IMG/VR virus record: IMGVR_UViG_3300027121_000002
Coordinates: 1-64,000 of that record
From: a virus
Direction: 5' to 3' (one strand)
Length of the DNA stretch: 64,000 nucleotides
This document shows, in pieces, positions 23,466 through 31,022 of the stretch (position 1 is its first letter; the number at the start of each line of letters is the position of its first letter). Both the position numbers and the translations under genes were made by a program. The notes beneath the pieces were generated by a model, which saw only the letters and a list, made by a program, of their open reading frames with translations, ran no database searches and was not told the DNA's origin.

Positions 23466-24467
23466 TCACTGTCCATAAATGCACATATCTTCAACTAATT
23501 GTTTAAATGAAATCTTAGGTTCCCAACCTAGTTTTTCCTTTGCCTTAGAGGCATCACCTAATAAAGTCTCTACTTCAGCAGGTCTAAAATATTTAGGATC
23601 AACTCTAATCACTGCTCTATTAGTATTAGAATCAATTCCAACTTCATCCAAACCTTCACCAAACCATACAATATTCATACCAAAATAAGGTGCTGCTTCA
23701 TTTACAAATTCACGAACAGAATACTGTTCTCCAGTAGCAATCACATAATCATCGGGTTCATCCTGTTGAAGCATCAACCACATTGCTTCTACAAAGTCCT
23801 GAGCATGTCCCCAATCCCGTTTAGCATTCAAGTTGCCCAGATACAAACAATCTTGAAGTCCAACAGAAATCTTAGAGAGTGCCTGCGTAATCTTACGAGT
23901 TACAAAAGTCTCACCACGACGAGGAGATTCGTGATTGAAGAGAATACCAGTGCAGGCATACATTCCATATGCCTCACGATAGTTCTTCGTAATCCAATAT
24001 CCATAGAGTTTTGCCACACCATAAGGAGATCGTGGATAGAAGGGTGTATTCTCCTTCTGTGGGGTCTCCTGAACTAATCCGTAGAGTTCACTTGTAGATG
24101 CCTGGTAGATGCGTACACGGTCTTCCATGCCCAGGAGACGCACTGATTCAAGAACCCTAAGAGTTCCTATAGCATCCACATCAGCAGTGTATTCAGGCAT
24201 CTCAAAGGATACTTTGACATGACTCTGAGCACCAAGATTATAAATTTCATCCGGTTGAACTAATTGAATAACTCTAACAAGATTAGTACTATCAGTGAGA
24301 TCTCCATAGTGGAGATGCAATCTATTGTAAATATGATCAATTCTATGGGTATTAATTAAAGAAGATCTCCTAATAATACCATGAACCTGATATCCTTTTT
24401 CCAAAAGAAGTTCTGCAAGATAAGATCCATCTTGTCCCGTAATACCAGTAATTAAAGCAACTTTCAT
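23466..24467 (-). CDS. gmd: GDP-mannose 4,6-dehydratase
   Basis: 333 aa. [20 protein letters not shown] is the NADP-binding motif; [13 protein letters not shown] holds the catalytic Thr/Glu; [20 protein letters not shown] the Tyr-x-x-x-Lys; [17 protein letters not shown] the GDP-binding region; [20 protein letters not shown] follows. Converts GDP-mannose to GDP-4-keto-6-deoxymannose, precursor of fucose, rhamnose and others. First gene of the glycan operon. Its sequence looks less AT-rich than the downstream glycosyltransferases, closer to host-like. Confidence 0.95.
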   Translation of the reverse strand: MKVALITGITGQDGSYLAELLLEKGYQVHGIIRRSSLINTHRIDHIYNRLHLHYGDLTDSTNLVRVIQLVQPDEIYNLGAQSHVKVSFEMPEYTADVDAIGTLRVLESVRLLGMEDRVRIYQASTSELYGLVQETPQKENTPFYPRSPYGVAKLYGYWITKNYREAYGMYACTGILFNHESPRRGETFVTRKITQALSKISVGLQDCLYLGNLNAKRDWGHAQDFVEAMWLMLQQDEPDDYVIATGEQYSVREFVNEAAPYFGMNIVWFGEGLDEVGIDSNTNRAVIRVDPKYFRPAEVETLLGDASKAKEKLGWEPKISFKQLVEDMCIYGQ

Positions 24468-24487
24468 ATGATAAAGTCTTTTGTATC

Positions 24488-24516
24488 ATTATACAAAAAA
24501 AAGAGAGTTTATGCAA
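24488..24516 (-). promoter_or_regulatory. Promoter of the glycan operon, overlapping a terminator
   Basis: Minus strand TATAAT (24488-24493) 17 bases after TTGCAT (24511-24516). The -35 region lies in the hairpin of the terminator just upstream, as at 29287-29323. Perfect -10, poor -35. Confidence 0.55.
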
Positions 24517-24521
24517 CTCTC
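24495..24521 (-). terminator. Terminator after the zinc-ribbon gene
   Basis: Minus-strand stem GAGAGTT-GCATA-AACTCTC followed by eight T. The stretch 24522-24601 between it and the zinc-ribbon stop has nothing else recognisable. Confidence 0.88.
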
Positions 24522-24601
24522 CTATAGATCTTTTGGTCTCGCCACCAATTCTTTAACTGGAAATTGAAACCTATTTGCTACTTACAAATAAAATTAATTA
24601 C

Positions 24602-24856
24602 TTATTTTATTTCAAATTCCATTTTTCTAATTTTCCGATTTCTTCTTGACTCTTGATAAGCAAGATCTTCTCTAGAAAAAATAGAAGAAGAATTATTTTT
24701 TTGATTTGAATTTGATATCAATTCAACCTTTGTCAAATCTATAGCAGTAATAGTTTCGCCTTTTGTGGTTGTCATATTATCACATCCACAACATTTGGTT
24801 TGTGTTGGATGTGATAATAATTCTACATTGCACATTTTACATCTAATCTTTAACAT
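24602..24856 (-). CDS. Zinc-ribbon protein, 84 aa
   Basis: KIRCKMCNVELLSHPTQTKC then CGCD: two Cys pairs (C-x-x-C near residue 5 and C-C-x-C near 22) form a rubredoxin-like zinc knuckle. The C-terminal half is Ser/Asn and then basic (ESRRNRKIRKMEFEIK). Shine-Dalgarno AAGGA. Possibly nucleic-acid binding; no named family. Confidence 0.65.
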   Translation of the reverse strand: MLKIRCKMCNVELLSHPTQTKCCGCDNMTTTKGETITAIDLTKVELISNSNQKNNSSSIFSREDLAYQESRRNRKIRKMEFEIK

Positions 24857-24909
24857 TTTAGTATATTCCTTTAATTTGTCAAGTTTTCATATTATAACAT
24901 TATTTTTTT

Positions 24910-25344
24910 TTATTCAAGAAAAGATCTCAACATCCAAACAAACTTTCCATGTGCTTCGTTCAGATCATCAACAATATTGACAGTTCCTCTTGATTTTTGA
25001 TTTTCTGCTTCTTCAGCAACTTCACCTAACATATCTATAATCTTTTTATGACCTTCAAGCAAATCTTTAATCATTTCCATTTCAGAAATATTAGTTTTTG
25101 CTTCTCCAACACCAGAAACTTCTAAAACTCTAGACAAAGAACTAATTGGTTTAATATTCAAAAATCTCATATGTTCTGAGATACGATCAACTTCTTCTTG
25201 AATTTGTAAATATTGCTCACCGAACAAATCATGAATTTGTTTAAAATCAGGTCCAACAATATGCCAATGATAAACCCATGTTTTTTGAAATAGCAAAAAA
25301 AGTGATGCCTGAGCATCACTTAAAAGTTTAAACAATTTTTCCAT
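24910..25344 (-). CDS. Dps-like ferritin
   Basis: 144 aa four-helix Dps fold. QKTWVYHWHIVGPDFKQIHD then LFGEQYLQIQEEVDRISEHM contains the Dps ferroxidase residues (H-W-H, D, and E-x-x-x-D). The last helix reads NEAHGKFVWMLRSFLE. Oxidises and stores iron and protects DNA from peroxide. Own late promoter. Sits between the zinc-ribbon gene and the porin gene, so an iron/oxidative-stress module is plausible. Confidence 0.9.
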   Translation of the reverse strand: MEKLFKLLSDAQASLFLLFQKTWVYHWHIVGPDFKQIHDLFGEQYLQIQEEVDRISEHMRFLNIKPISSLSRVLEVSGVGEAKTNISEMEMIKDLLEGHKKIIDMLGEVAEEAENQKSRGTVNIVDDLNEAHGKFVWMLRSFLE

Positions 25345-25362
25345 TATACTTCTTTTTTGAAG

Positions 25363-25370
25363 TATTTATA
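25363..25370 (-). promoter_or_regulatory. Late promoter TATAAATA (Dps gene)
   Basis: Exact late box 19 bases before ATG 25344. A 7-bp stem (25346-25352/25359-25365) overlaps it and the ribosome-binding region. Confidence 0.7.
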
Positions 25371-25392
25371 AGAAAGAAAAATTTTTTATCCA

Positions 25393-25419
25393 TAAAAAAA
25401 ATCCCCCATAGGGGGGATT
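25393..25419 (-). terminator. Terminator of the porin gene
   Basis: Minus-strand stem AATCCCCC with GGGGGATT and a three- to four-base loop, then eight T. Confidence 0.9.
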
Positions 25420-25434
25420 GAGATATAAAAAATA

Positions 25435-26919
25435 TCAGAACCTAAACTGGGTCTGAATTACACCACCATAGTTAGAGGAAGCATTCTTGAATCCCTGATT
25501 ATTAGAGACATAGAAGATTGCAGGAGTGATGCTGATATTATCACTCACACGATAGCGATAGAAGGTTTCCCACATCAGGGAATCCTTTTTAAGGGAAGCA
25601 GCGTTGCCAGGAGCACCGATGGCAAAACCAGCAGCATTACCCTTAGCAAACACATCTGCCCACTGGACACCAGCAAACCAAGTCTGAGACTTAGTAGCAG
25701 CACGGGGAGTAGCAGGACCTTCTACAGTGTTCCAACCATAGGCACCAGAGATTGAAGGAACAATGCCTGCCTTCTTAGGTTGCCAATAAGCATTCAATGC
25801 ATAACCATTAGAGGTTTGATTAGCAGCAAGAGTGCCAGCATTACCAGCAACACCGTTGAAGGTACGAACACGAGTACCTTCAGTACCATAACGATAACCA
25901 AATGCAATGCCGTACTGAGGAGCACGATAACCAAACTGTGCCAGAGTATTCAGAGCACCAGATTCATCAAATTCACCTTTGCTAGAATCAGAACCGTTCT
26001 GGGCAACATAGTTTACACCAGCAACGAAACCACCCTTACCTTTCTTGGTAGGTTGTGCCCACTGAGCACCGAAACCAGAACCAGTTGCCTTGTTGTAGAC
26101 ACCGGGAGCACCAGCAACAGCAAAGAAGTCCAGAATGTCAGACTTATAAGCAGTAGGAATCCAAGACATCTCAGTGTTACGAACCAGAGCACCAGCAGTC
26201 AGAGTCACACCTTTAGCAAGTGCAGGGAACTGATAGTACAGACGGTCAAGTTGTACAGCATTGGCAAAACTTTCTGCCTTATCCAGTTTGAACAGAGAAG
26301 AGGAAGAACCAAAGGGTTGACTGGAGAAATTACCAGAACGCAGACGAGTCTTCAGCAAATCCTTACCCGTGAAGGAAGTATCAAAGTTCAGACGAACATC
26401 ATAGTTGAATGCTGTGTTGCCAACGTTAGAATTATTAGCAAGACGAGCGCCTTCTACACCACCAAGAACGAAGGTTGCTTCACCACGCAATTTAGATGTA
26501 GTGGAGAACTGAGTTGCCTGAAGTTGTCCAACTTGTGCTTCGAGTTTATCAACACGACCACGAATAACTAGAAGTTCTTCAGAAAACTCTTTCGAAAGAC
26601 GTTGGAGTTCATCAGTCACTTCGGTTACACGATCAAGGCAAGCATTCAGAAGTGCTGCTGCCTCATAACGGGTCATTGCCTTACCACCACCATAAGTGCC
26701 GTTAGGATAACCAGCAACGCAACCATAACGCTCTACAAGGTTGCTGAGTGCCTGATATGCCCAATCGGAAGGTTGAACATCAGAGAATTGAGTGACGCTT
26801 GTTGCCTGCTCAGAAGAGTATTGATTGACTGCTGCAATATTAAGATCTGCGGCATTCGCAGCAGCAGGAGCAATCATACCAAGGGCAACGGGTGCAAGCA
26901 TCAGTTGTTTGATTTTCAT
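25435..26919 (-). CDS. Outer-membrane porin with SLH domain (cyanobacterial Som/OprB type)
   Basis: 494 aa. Signal peptide KQLMLAPVALGMIAPAAANA; an SLH domain at about 45-100 (FSDVQPSDWAYQALSNLVER, GYPNGTYGGGKAMTRYEAAA); a coiled coil (LQRLSKEFSEELLVIRGRVD); then a long beta-barrel of alternating hydrophobic strands ending in Phe (GGVIQTQFRF), the outer-membrane insertion signal. This is the standard cyanobacterial major porin layout. Composition is visibly more GC-rich than neighbours (26/60 at 25801-25860), which points to host origin. It would change nutrient or ion uptake through the host outer membrane. Confidence 0.95.
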   Translation of the reverse strand: MKIKQLMLAPVALGMIAPAAANAADLNIAAVNQYSSEQATSVTQFSDVQPSDWAYQALSNLVERYGCVAGYPNGTYGGGKAMTRYEAAALLNACLDRVTEVTDELQRLSKEFSEELLVIRGRVDKLEAQVGQLQATQFSTTSKLRGEATFVLGGVEGARLANNSNVGNTAFNYDVRLNFDTSFTGKDLLKTRLRSGNFSSQPFGSSSSLFKLDKAESFANAVQLDRLYYQFPALAKGVTLTAGALVRNTEMSWIPTAYKSDILDFFAVAGAPGVYNKATGSGFGAQWAQPTKKGKGGFVAGVNYVAQNGSDSSKGEFDESGALNTLAQFGYRAPQYGIAFGYRYGTEGTRVRTFNGVAGNAGTLAANQTSNGYALNAYWQPKKAGIVPSISGAYGWNTVEGPATPRAATKSQTWFAGVQWADVFAKGNAAGFAIGAPGNAASLKKDSLMWETFYRYRVSDNISITPAIFYVSNNQGFKNASSNYGGVIQTQFRF

Positions 26920-26950
26920 AAAAATGTTTTTATATACTAAACGATATTGT

Positions 26951-26976
26951 GAAGATTTACAACAAAGTAAATCTTC
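26951..26976 (-). promoter_or_regulatory. Stem-loop in the porin leader
   Basis: Perfect 10-bp stem GAAGATTTAC/GTAAATCTTC with a six-base loop between promoter and start codon. Confidence 0.65.
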
Positions 26977-27015
26977 GTTATTTAGGAGGTCTTAAGCAAA
27001 CCTTAAGACAAAAGT

Positions 27016-27044
27016 ATCTTAGGACACTTTAGGTCTTAAGTCAA
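27016..27044 (-). promoter_or_regulatory. Sigma70-type promoter of the porin gene
   Basis: Minus strand TTGACT (27039-27044), 17 bases, TAAGAT (27016-27021). Two copies of CTTAAGACCT flank or follow the core (near 27030-27040 and 26990-27000), a possible operator. Confidence 0.6.
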
Positions 27045-27046
27045 TT

Positions 27047-27082
27047 AAAATTTTATTAAGGGGGAGATTTACAGAACTCCCC
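27047..27082 (-). terminator. Probable terminator of the tail-lysozyme-like gene
   Basis: Minus-strand stem GGGGAG/CTCCCC (27082-27077/27066-27061) with a 10-base loop, followed by an AT-rich stretch rather than a clean T run. Confidence 0.5.
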
Positions 27083-27099
27083 ACATTTATTCTATTTTA

Positions 27100-27747
27100 T
27101 CAAACTTCTACCGTGATCAGTTTAGAAGCATATTCATGAGCATAAGATGTGCGAGCACCATGAATGCCCCAACCAATCCAACTATACGCATAGTCCATGT
27201 AACGATTGATAGATTTTCCAGGAGTTTTCATCCTGTCAGCAATTCGTTTCCATTGAACCTCAGTCGTTAGATAACCAAGTTGCGTTTGAAAAGATGATGG
27301 ATTTCCACCAAATCTCTTAGCAAAATCACCCAATCCATAATAACGATCGGCAGATGTCCATTGGATCAGACCATAACCACGACCGCAGTGATGGTACTGA
27401 GTCCTACTACCACCTTCACAAATATTAGGGACGAACATAGATTCCTGCTTAATATTGCCCAGGATAGTAGCAAGGGCGTTTCTGTCTTTAATTCCTTGTT
27501 CTTGGAAATAATCCAAGGCAAGTGATTCATGTTCTGAACACCCTTTACAAATTAACCTTTTCTCTTTTGGTTTTTCGGGAGCAACCTCTCGGATTGCTGT
27601 CTTCTTTTCATCTACAAGATTCAATTTGGTTAGTTCTTCCAATGGTGGAGGAGGACCTTGCATCTTGTATTTGACGAATGGCAGTGATGCCGTGCTGGTT
27701 GTAACCGTTGCCAAAAGGGGCAAGGCTACTGTAAAGATTGATTGCAT
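27100..27747 (-). CDS. Exported phage tail-lysozyme-type hydrolase, 215 aa
   Basis: N-terminal hydrophobic signal-like segment (IFTVALPLLATVTTSTASLP), a Pro/Glu linker, then a Phage_lysozyme2-like domain from about residue 75: ALATILGNIKQESMFVPNIC with the catalytic-type Glu, and CGRGYGLIQWTSADRYYGL. Four Cys (CKGC, C in NICEGG, HHCG) could form disulfides. Acts on peptidoglycan, either as a signal-arrest endolysin or as a structural lytic enzyme. Confidence 0.78.
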   Translation of the reverse strand: MQSIFTVALPLLATVTTSTASLPFVKYKMQGPPPPLEELTKLNLVDEKKTAIREVAPEKPKEKRLICKGCSEHESLALDYFQEQGIKDRNALATILGNIKQESMFVPNICEGGSRTQYHHCGRGYGLIQWTSADRYYGLGDFAKRFGGNPSSFQTQLGYLTTEVQWKRIADRMKTPGKSINRYMDYAYSWIGWGIHGARTSYAHEYASKLITVEV

Positions 27748-27769
27748 TTAAAATAATTGAACTCTACAT

Positions 27770-27818
27770 CCGTATAGAAGGGGGGTATACCAACCCTCTC
27801 GGGAGGCACCTTCCACGG
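27770..27818 (-). ncRNA. Structured three-way-junction-like leader
   Basis: GC-rich island in an AT-rich region, 23 bases before ATG 27747. Outer pairing ACGG/CCGT (27815-27818/27770-27773) and CCTTC/GAAGG (27809-27813/27777-27781) encloses a CCTC-TCGG-GAGG hairpin (27795-27806) and a palindromic GGTATACC (27784-27791). It may be a regulatory leader; no known riboswitch consensus recognised. The rest of 27819-27911 shows nothing else. Confidence 0.4.
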
Positions 27819-27911
27819 CTCTAATTGTCACGATCAAAAACTCATAATATTAAAACCTACTCATAATAGGAATCCTTAAGGATTTTTTCATTATATCAGA
27901 TTATTTAGATT

Positions 27912-28109
27912 TTATTCAAAATCTACAAAATAACCACTGATATATTCCAAAGATAATACTTCAAGATTTTCTTTTTGAATTACCCAATCACGAATTTCAC
28001 TATAAACACTTTCGGCATCTTTAATTCTTTTTTCATCACATAAAGAATGCATACGGTCAATATGATTATTAATCACATCATTGCACATTTTCTTGACGTG
28101 AAGTTTCAT
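27912..28109 (-). CDS. Hypothetical protein, 65 aa
   Basis: MKLHVKKMCNDVINNHIDRM then ESVYSEIRDWVIQKENLE; all-helical, charged. Good Shine-Dalgarno GGAAGGA before ATG 28109. No family recognised. The 148 bases upstream (28110-28257) hold only a CAACATA/TATGTTG stem-loop and the late promoter of the next gene. Confidence 0.6.
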   Translation of the reverse strand: MKLHVKKMCNDVINNHIDRMHSLCDEKRIKDAESVYSEIRDWVIQKENLEVLSLEYISGYFVDFE

Positions 28110-28225
28110 TGAAGTAATCCTTCCTAAAGTATCTTGAAAGTATGTTTATATCCTATCACACGTTCAAAATTTTAGCAACATACCCCTTATGTTGTTCTAT
28201 GTTACAAAAGACCAAAAGTATTTTC

Positions 28226-28233
28226 TATAAATA
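28226..28233 (+). promoter_or_regulatory. Late promoter TATAAATA
   Basis: Exact box on the plus strand, 24 bases before ATG 28258. Confidence 0.75.
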
Positions 28234-28257
28234 ATTTTAACGGAAGAAAGTATTTTT

Positions 28258-29115
28258 ATGGAATGGAAATATAACGAAGAAGATTTAATTGAAATCCCAA
28301 AAGAAATGGAAGGGTTTGTATATTTAATTACTAATCTCACGAATAATAAAAAGTATGTTGGTAAGAAACATTTTTGGACTCGTCAAAAAGATAGAAAAAC
28401 TGGAAGAAGAAAAAAGAAAGAAAGTGATTGGAGACATTATTATGGCTCTTGTGATGGATTAAAGGAAGATATTAATTTAATTGGAAAAGAAAATTTCTTG
28501 AGAGAAATACTTTATCTATGTCCTCACAAAAAATCTATGTCTTATTTTGAAACTTATGAACAATTTAAAAGAAATGTGTTAATGACTGACGAATATTATA
28601 ATACAAATATTGAAGGAAGATTTTTTGTAACCGAAAGAGCAGGGATATATGAAGTAGTATTAAAGAATGATAAATTTAGAGAATTGGCAAAAGATAGAAT
28701 GATTGGAGAAAACAATCCAGCAAAAAGACCAGAAGTTAGAGAAAAATTAAGTGAGATGTTTTCTGGTGAAGGAAATCCTATGTATGGTTCAAAACTTACC
28801 GATGAACATAAAGAAAAATTATTTTCGTCAAGAAAAAAAGCAATAACAGATGGAATTAACACTTGGGATAGTGTAATTTCTTATATGAAAGAAAAAGATA
28901 TTCATTGGAACAAGTATATAGAATTAATTGAAAAAAATAAAATATTTTATGTTGATGGGAATCCTATAAATTTAAAAACAATAAAAAATAAAATAAATCA
29001 TAATTTAAAATTATGGGAATGTTTAATCACTGGATATATTTCTACTGCTTCTGGTCTTTCAATATACCAAAAAAATAGAAATATTGATATTTTACAAAGA
29101 AAAGAGTTTAAATAA
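28258..29115 (+). CDS. GIY-YIG-like homing endonuclease with NUMOD motifs, 285 aa
   Basis: MEGFVYLITNLTNNKKYVGK is a GIY-YIG core (VYLI, YVG), followed by a basic region (KDRKTGRRKKKESDWRHYYG) and catalytic-type Glu in FLREILYLC. NUMOD3-like segments follow (GENNPAKRPEVREKLSEMF, GNPMYGSKLTDEHKEKLFS). One of two plus-strand endonuclease genes; its 3' end meets the truncated minus-strand gene at 29125-29223, which has the related N-terminus GFVYLIE. Confidence 0.82.
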   Translation: MEWKYNEEDLIEIPKEMEGFVYLITNLTNNKKYVGKKHFWTRQKDRKTGRRKKKESDWRHYYGSCDGLKEDINLIGKENFLREILYLCPHKKSMSYFETYEQFKRNVLMTDEYYNTNIEGRFFVTERAGIYEVVLKNDKFRELAKDRMIGENNPAKRPEVREKLSEMFSGEGNPMYGSKLTDEHKEKLFSSRKKAITDGINTWDSVISYMKEKDIHWNKYIELIEKNKIFYVDGNPINLKTIKNKINHNLKLWECLITGYISTASGLSIYQKNRNIDILQRKEFK

Positions 29116-29124
29116 TTTATGATT

Positions 29125-29223
29125 CTAAAAAAATTCTATCAAATAAACAAATCCAAAATTCTCTTGAATATCTTCTGTCTCAAAAACTTTTCCTTGATAT
29201 AACCAAGGGTTTTCATAACTCAT
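29125..29223 (-). pseudogene. Truncated GIY-YIG-type gene, 32 codons
   Basis: Reads MSYENPWLYQGKVFETEDIQ then ENFGFVYLIEFF and stops. The N-terminus matches the start of a GIY-YIG-like cyanophage protein family; the reading frame breaks just after the VYLI strand, so the catalytic part is gone. It keeps a full early promoter and a leader. Probably a remnant cut by the adjacent endonuclease gene or by deletion. Confidence 0.55.
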
Positions 29224-29254
29224 CTGGGTCCCTAATAATATTCAAGTTATTTAT

Positions 29255-29298
29255 AGATATAACTTATCTTCAACCCTAACAGAGTGATTATAGTCATA
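29255..29298 (-). repeat. 44-bp promoter/leader repeat, copy 1
   Basis: Matches 63532-63575 on the opposite strand with one mismatch in 44. Covers the -10 box and the first ~30 transcribed bases. Confidence 0.9.
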
Positions 29299-29315
29299 AA
29301 AAAAGCACCTGTCAA
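29287..29315 (-). promoter_or_regulatory. Consensus sigma70-type promoter inside a terminator
   Basis: Minus strand TTGACA (29310-29315), 17 bases, TATAAT (29287-29292). The -35 lies in the loop of the terminator 29299-29323 and the T tract forms part of the spacer. Confidence 0.85.
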
Positions 29316-29323
29316 GAGGTGCT
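29299..29323 (-). terminator. Terminator of the 542-aa protein gene
   Basis: Minus-strand AGCACC-8-base loop-GGTGCT followed by seven T/A-rich bases. Shares its bases with the downstream early promoter. Confidence 0.85.
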
Positions 29324-29346
29324 TGGTGTATTATAATAAAAGTGTT

Positions 29347-30975
29347 TTATCCTTCTATAATTTGGTTGAACCAACCTTCACTCATATTGTTGATAATTGC
29401 ATTTGCATCTTCAACTGTTGATGCAAAATTATTTTCAAGAAGATATGATGCTACAAACTCATATGCTTCATATGACTCTCTATTGAGTTGCTTTTTCTCT
29501 CTAGGGGTCAGAACACCTCTTTGTGCTCCTCTTGCTGCCTGCTTTGCTTTTACGGCAGGGTCATTGGACTGGTGAGCATATCCGTGAAGACCAGGATTTG
29601 AAGAAGTTGTCTTACGGAAATCACCTCTCTGTGTTCTTGCAAATCTATCTCTTGCCGATCCACTACCTCTAAAAGTTTGCCTATCTGCTAATGCAGTTGC
29701 TCTATCAGCAGCCTCTCCTCCACCTGTTGATTTTGCAATCTTATTACGAATTTCGGTTTCATCATGACCTCTCTTAGCCATCGCAGTTGCTTCATCAATC
29801 TCAACTTCTTCATTATATGACTTATTTCTAACTGCTGCGATTGCTTCTGCCTTAGACATTCCAGATGCAATCATTCTTGCAATTCTTACATCTGCAAAGT
29901 CATTATCACCATCTTGGTCTTGGTCTTTTTTCTTTGCTTCGTAGATTGAAGCATAAGCACCTGCAATATCTCTAATTGTTTTTGCAGAAGGCCATTCGTA
30001 AGATTCTGGTTTCATTTGTATTGGTTTAGTCTTTGTATTATTTATAGGTTTTGGTTCAATTCCTTGAGAAGCACCTGCAATCTGTGAAGGTGTAGGTGCT
30101 GGTGCTGGTTTTACTGGTAATGCTTTAGCAGCCGCAGAACCTGCGGGTGCTCTATTCAAATTTTGTACTGTGTTTGCTCGTGCTAGATCTCTACCTATAC
30201 TTCCCAAATCAGGGGTTGCAGAAGTTGGTCCAGTTGTAGGAAGATTGGTCTTCTGTGCTGCTTGAAGTGCCTTTTCTGAATTCTGTTTTGTACTAGTATT
30301 TTCTCCAGCAGATTTTTGTCTTGCTCTTTCTCCTTGTGCTGCTTTAAGTTCAGCAGAAGTTGGTGTTCTTCTTTCAAATGAAGTGTTTCCTAACTTTCCA
30401 ATTGCTGGTGTTGGGGGTTTTGGTGCCGATGATGCAGAATTCCTTGCTGCATTTTGTGCGGCAACACTTGCATAACGGGACTTCTCTGTGGCAGTAAATG
30501 CTCTTGCTTTAAAATTAGCACCAACTCCTGTTCCTTCTACTCCGTCTTTCTTTGAAAGAACTGGAGCAGACGATGCTGGTCTTGGTGGAGGTGTTGAACC
30601 TGAACCTGCTGCTGGTCTTTGTGATTGTGCTGCTTTTGCTTTTTCTGCCTTATCTGCTGCTGCAATAGCAGCATTTTGTGCTCTTGATATTCTTACTTCT
30701 TGTTGTTTTTTATTCAAGTCAGCAGCAAGTTTCTGAGCTCTTAGTTGTTGCCTTTTGCCTGCTTGACTACTGGTCATCCATTCCCAATCGCTAGTCAAAT
30801 TTGGATCGACTTTTCCCGTTGCTACAAATTTACCACCTCTACTTACTACCCCTAATCCAGCACGTTCATTTCTGTATTTAATTTGATCTGGTGTAAGTGG
30901 ACCTTCATTCAACTGCTCCCCACTATAAACACCCAAATACAACTCATTCAAGGCGTCCAAATCTTTTCTATTCAT
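29347..30975 (-). CDS. Large low-complexity late protein, 542 aa, with repeat domain
   Basis: N-terminus DALNELYLGVYSGEQLNEGP contains LNE-G, a gp21-type prohead cleavage pattern. Residues 100-320 are Ala/Lys/Pro/Ser-rich disorder. DQDQDGDNDFADVRIARMIA is an EF-hand-like acidic loop followed by a helix. The C-terminus (YEFVASYLLENNFASTVEDA then NNMSEGWFNQIIEG) is the shared cyanophage repeat domain. Late box at 31011-31018, terminator after. Likely a virion or core protein injected or packaged with DNA; inferred. Confidence 0.72.
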   Translation of the reverse strand: MNRKDLDALNELYLGVYSGEQLNEGPLTPDQIKYRNERAGLGVVSRGGKFVATGKVDPNLTSDWEWMTSSQAGKRQQLRAQKLAADLNKKQQEVRISRAQNAAIAAADKAEKAKAAQSQRPAAGSGSTPPPRPASSAPVLSKKDGVEGTGVGANFKARAFTATEKSRYASVAAQNAARNSASSAPKPPTPAIGKLGNTSFERRTPTSAELKAAQGERARQKSAGENTSTKQNSEKALQAAQKTNLPTTGPTSATPDLGSIGRDLARANTVQNLNRAPAGSAAAKALPVKPAPAPTPSQIAGASQGIEPKPINNTKTKPIQMKPESYEWPSAKTIRDIAGAYASIYEAKKKDQDQDGDNDFADVRIARMIASGMSKAEAIAAVRNKSYNEEVEIDEATAMAKRGHDETEIRNKIAKSTGGGEAADRATALADRQTFRGSGSARDRFARTQRGDFRKTTSSNPGLHGYAHQSNDPAVKAKQAARGAQRGVLTPREKKQLNRESYEAYEFVASYLLENNFASTVEDANAIINNMSEGWFNQIIEG

Positions 30976-31010
30976 CTTCTTAGGAGTAGTAAAAAGTACT
31001 TTTCTATACT

Positions 31011-31018
31011 TATTTATT
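31011..31018 (-). promoter_or_regulatory. Late promoter AATAAATA
   Basis: Minus-strand variant late box 36 bases before ATG 30975, just beyond the end of the upstream gene. Confidence 0.6.
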
Positions 31019-31022
31019 CTTT

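Noticed and set aside
24522-24601. Possible tRNA fragment (ends like GCCACCA)
   Set aside because: No acceptor or T-arm pairing and no G-T-T-C-x-A motif found.
25780-26571. 263-codon open frame on the plus strand inside the porin gene
   Set aside because: Antisense shadow of a well-supported porin gene; composition is Ser/Thr/Ile-rich without domain or Shine-Dalgarno.
27770-27818. Glutamine-type or hammerhead-type RNA
   Set aside because: The hairpins do not carry the conserved bases of either class.
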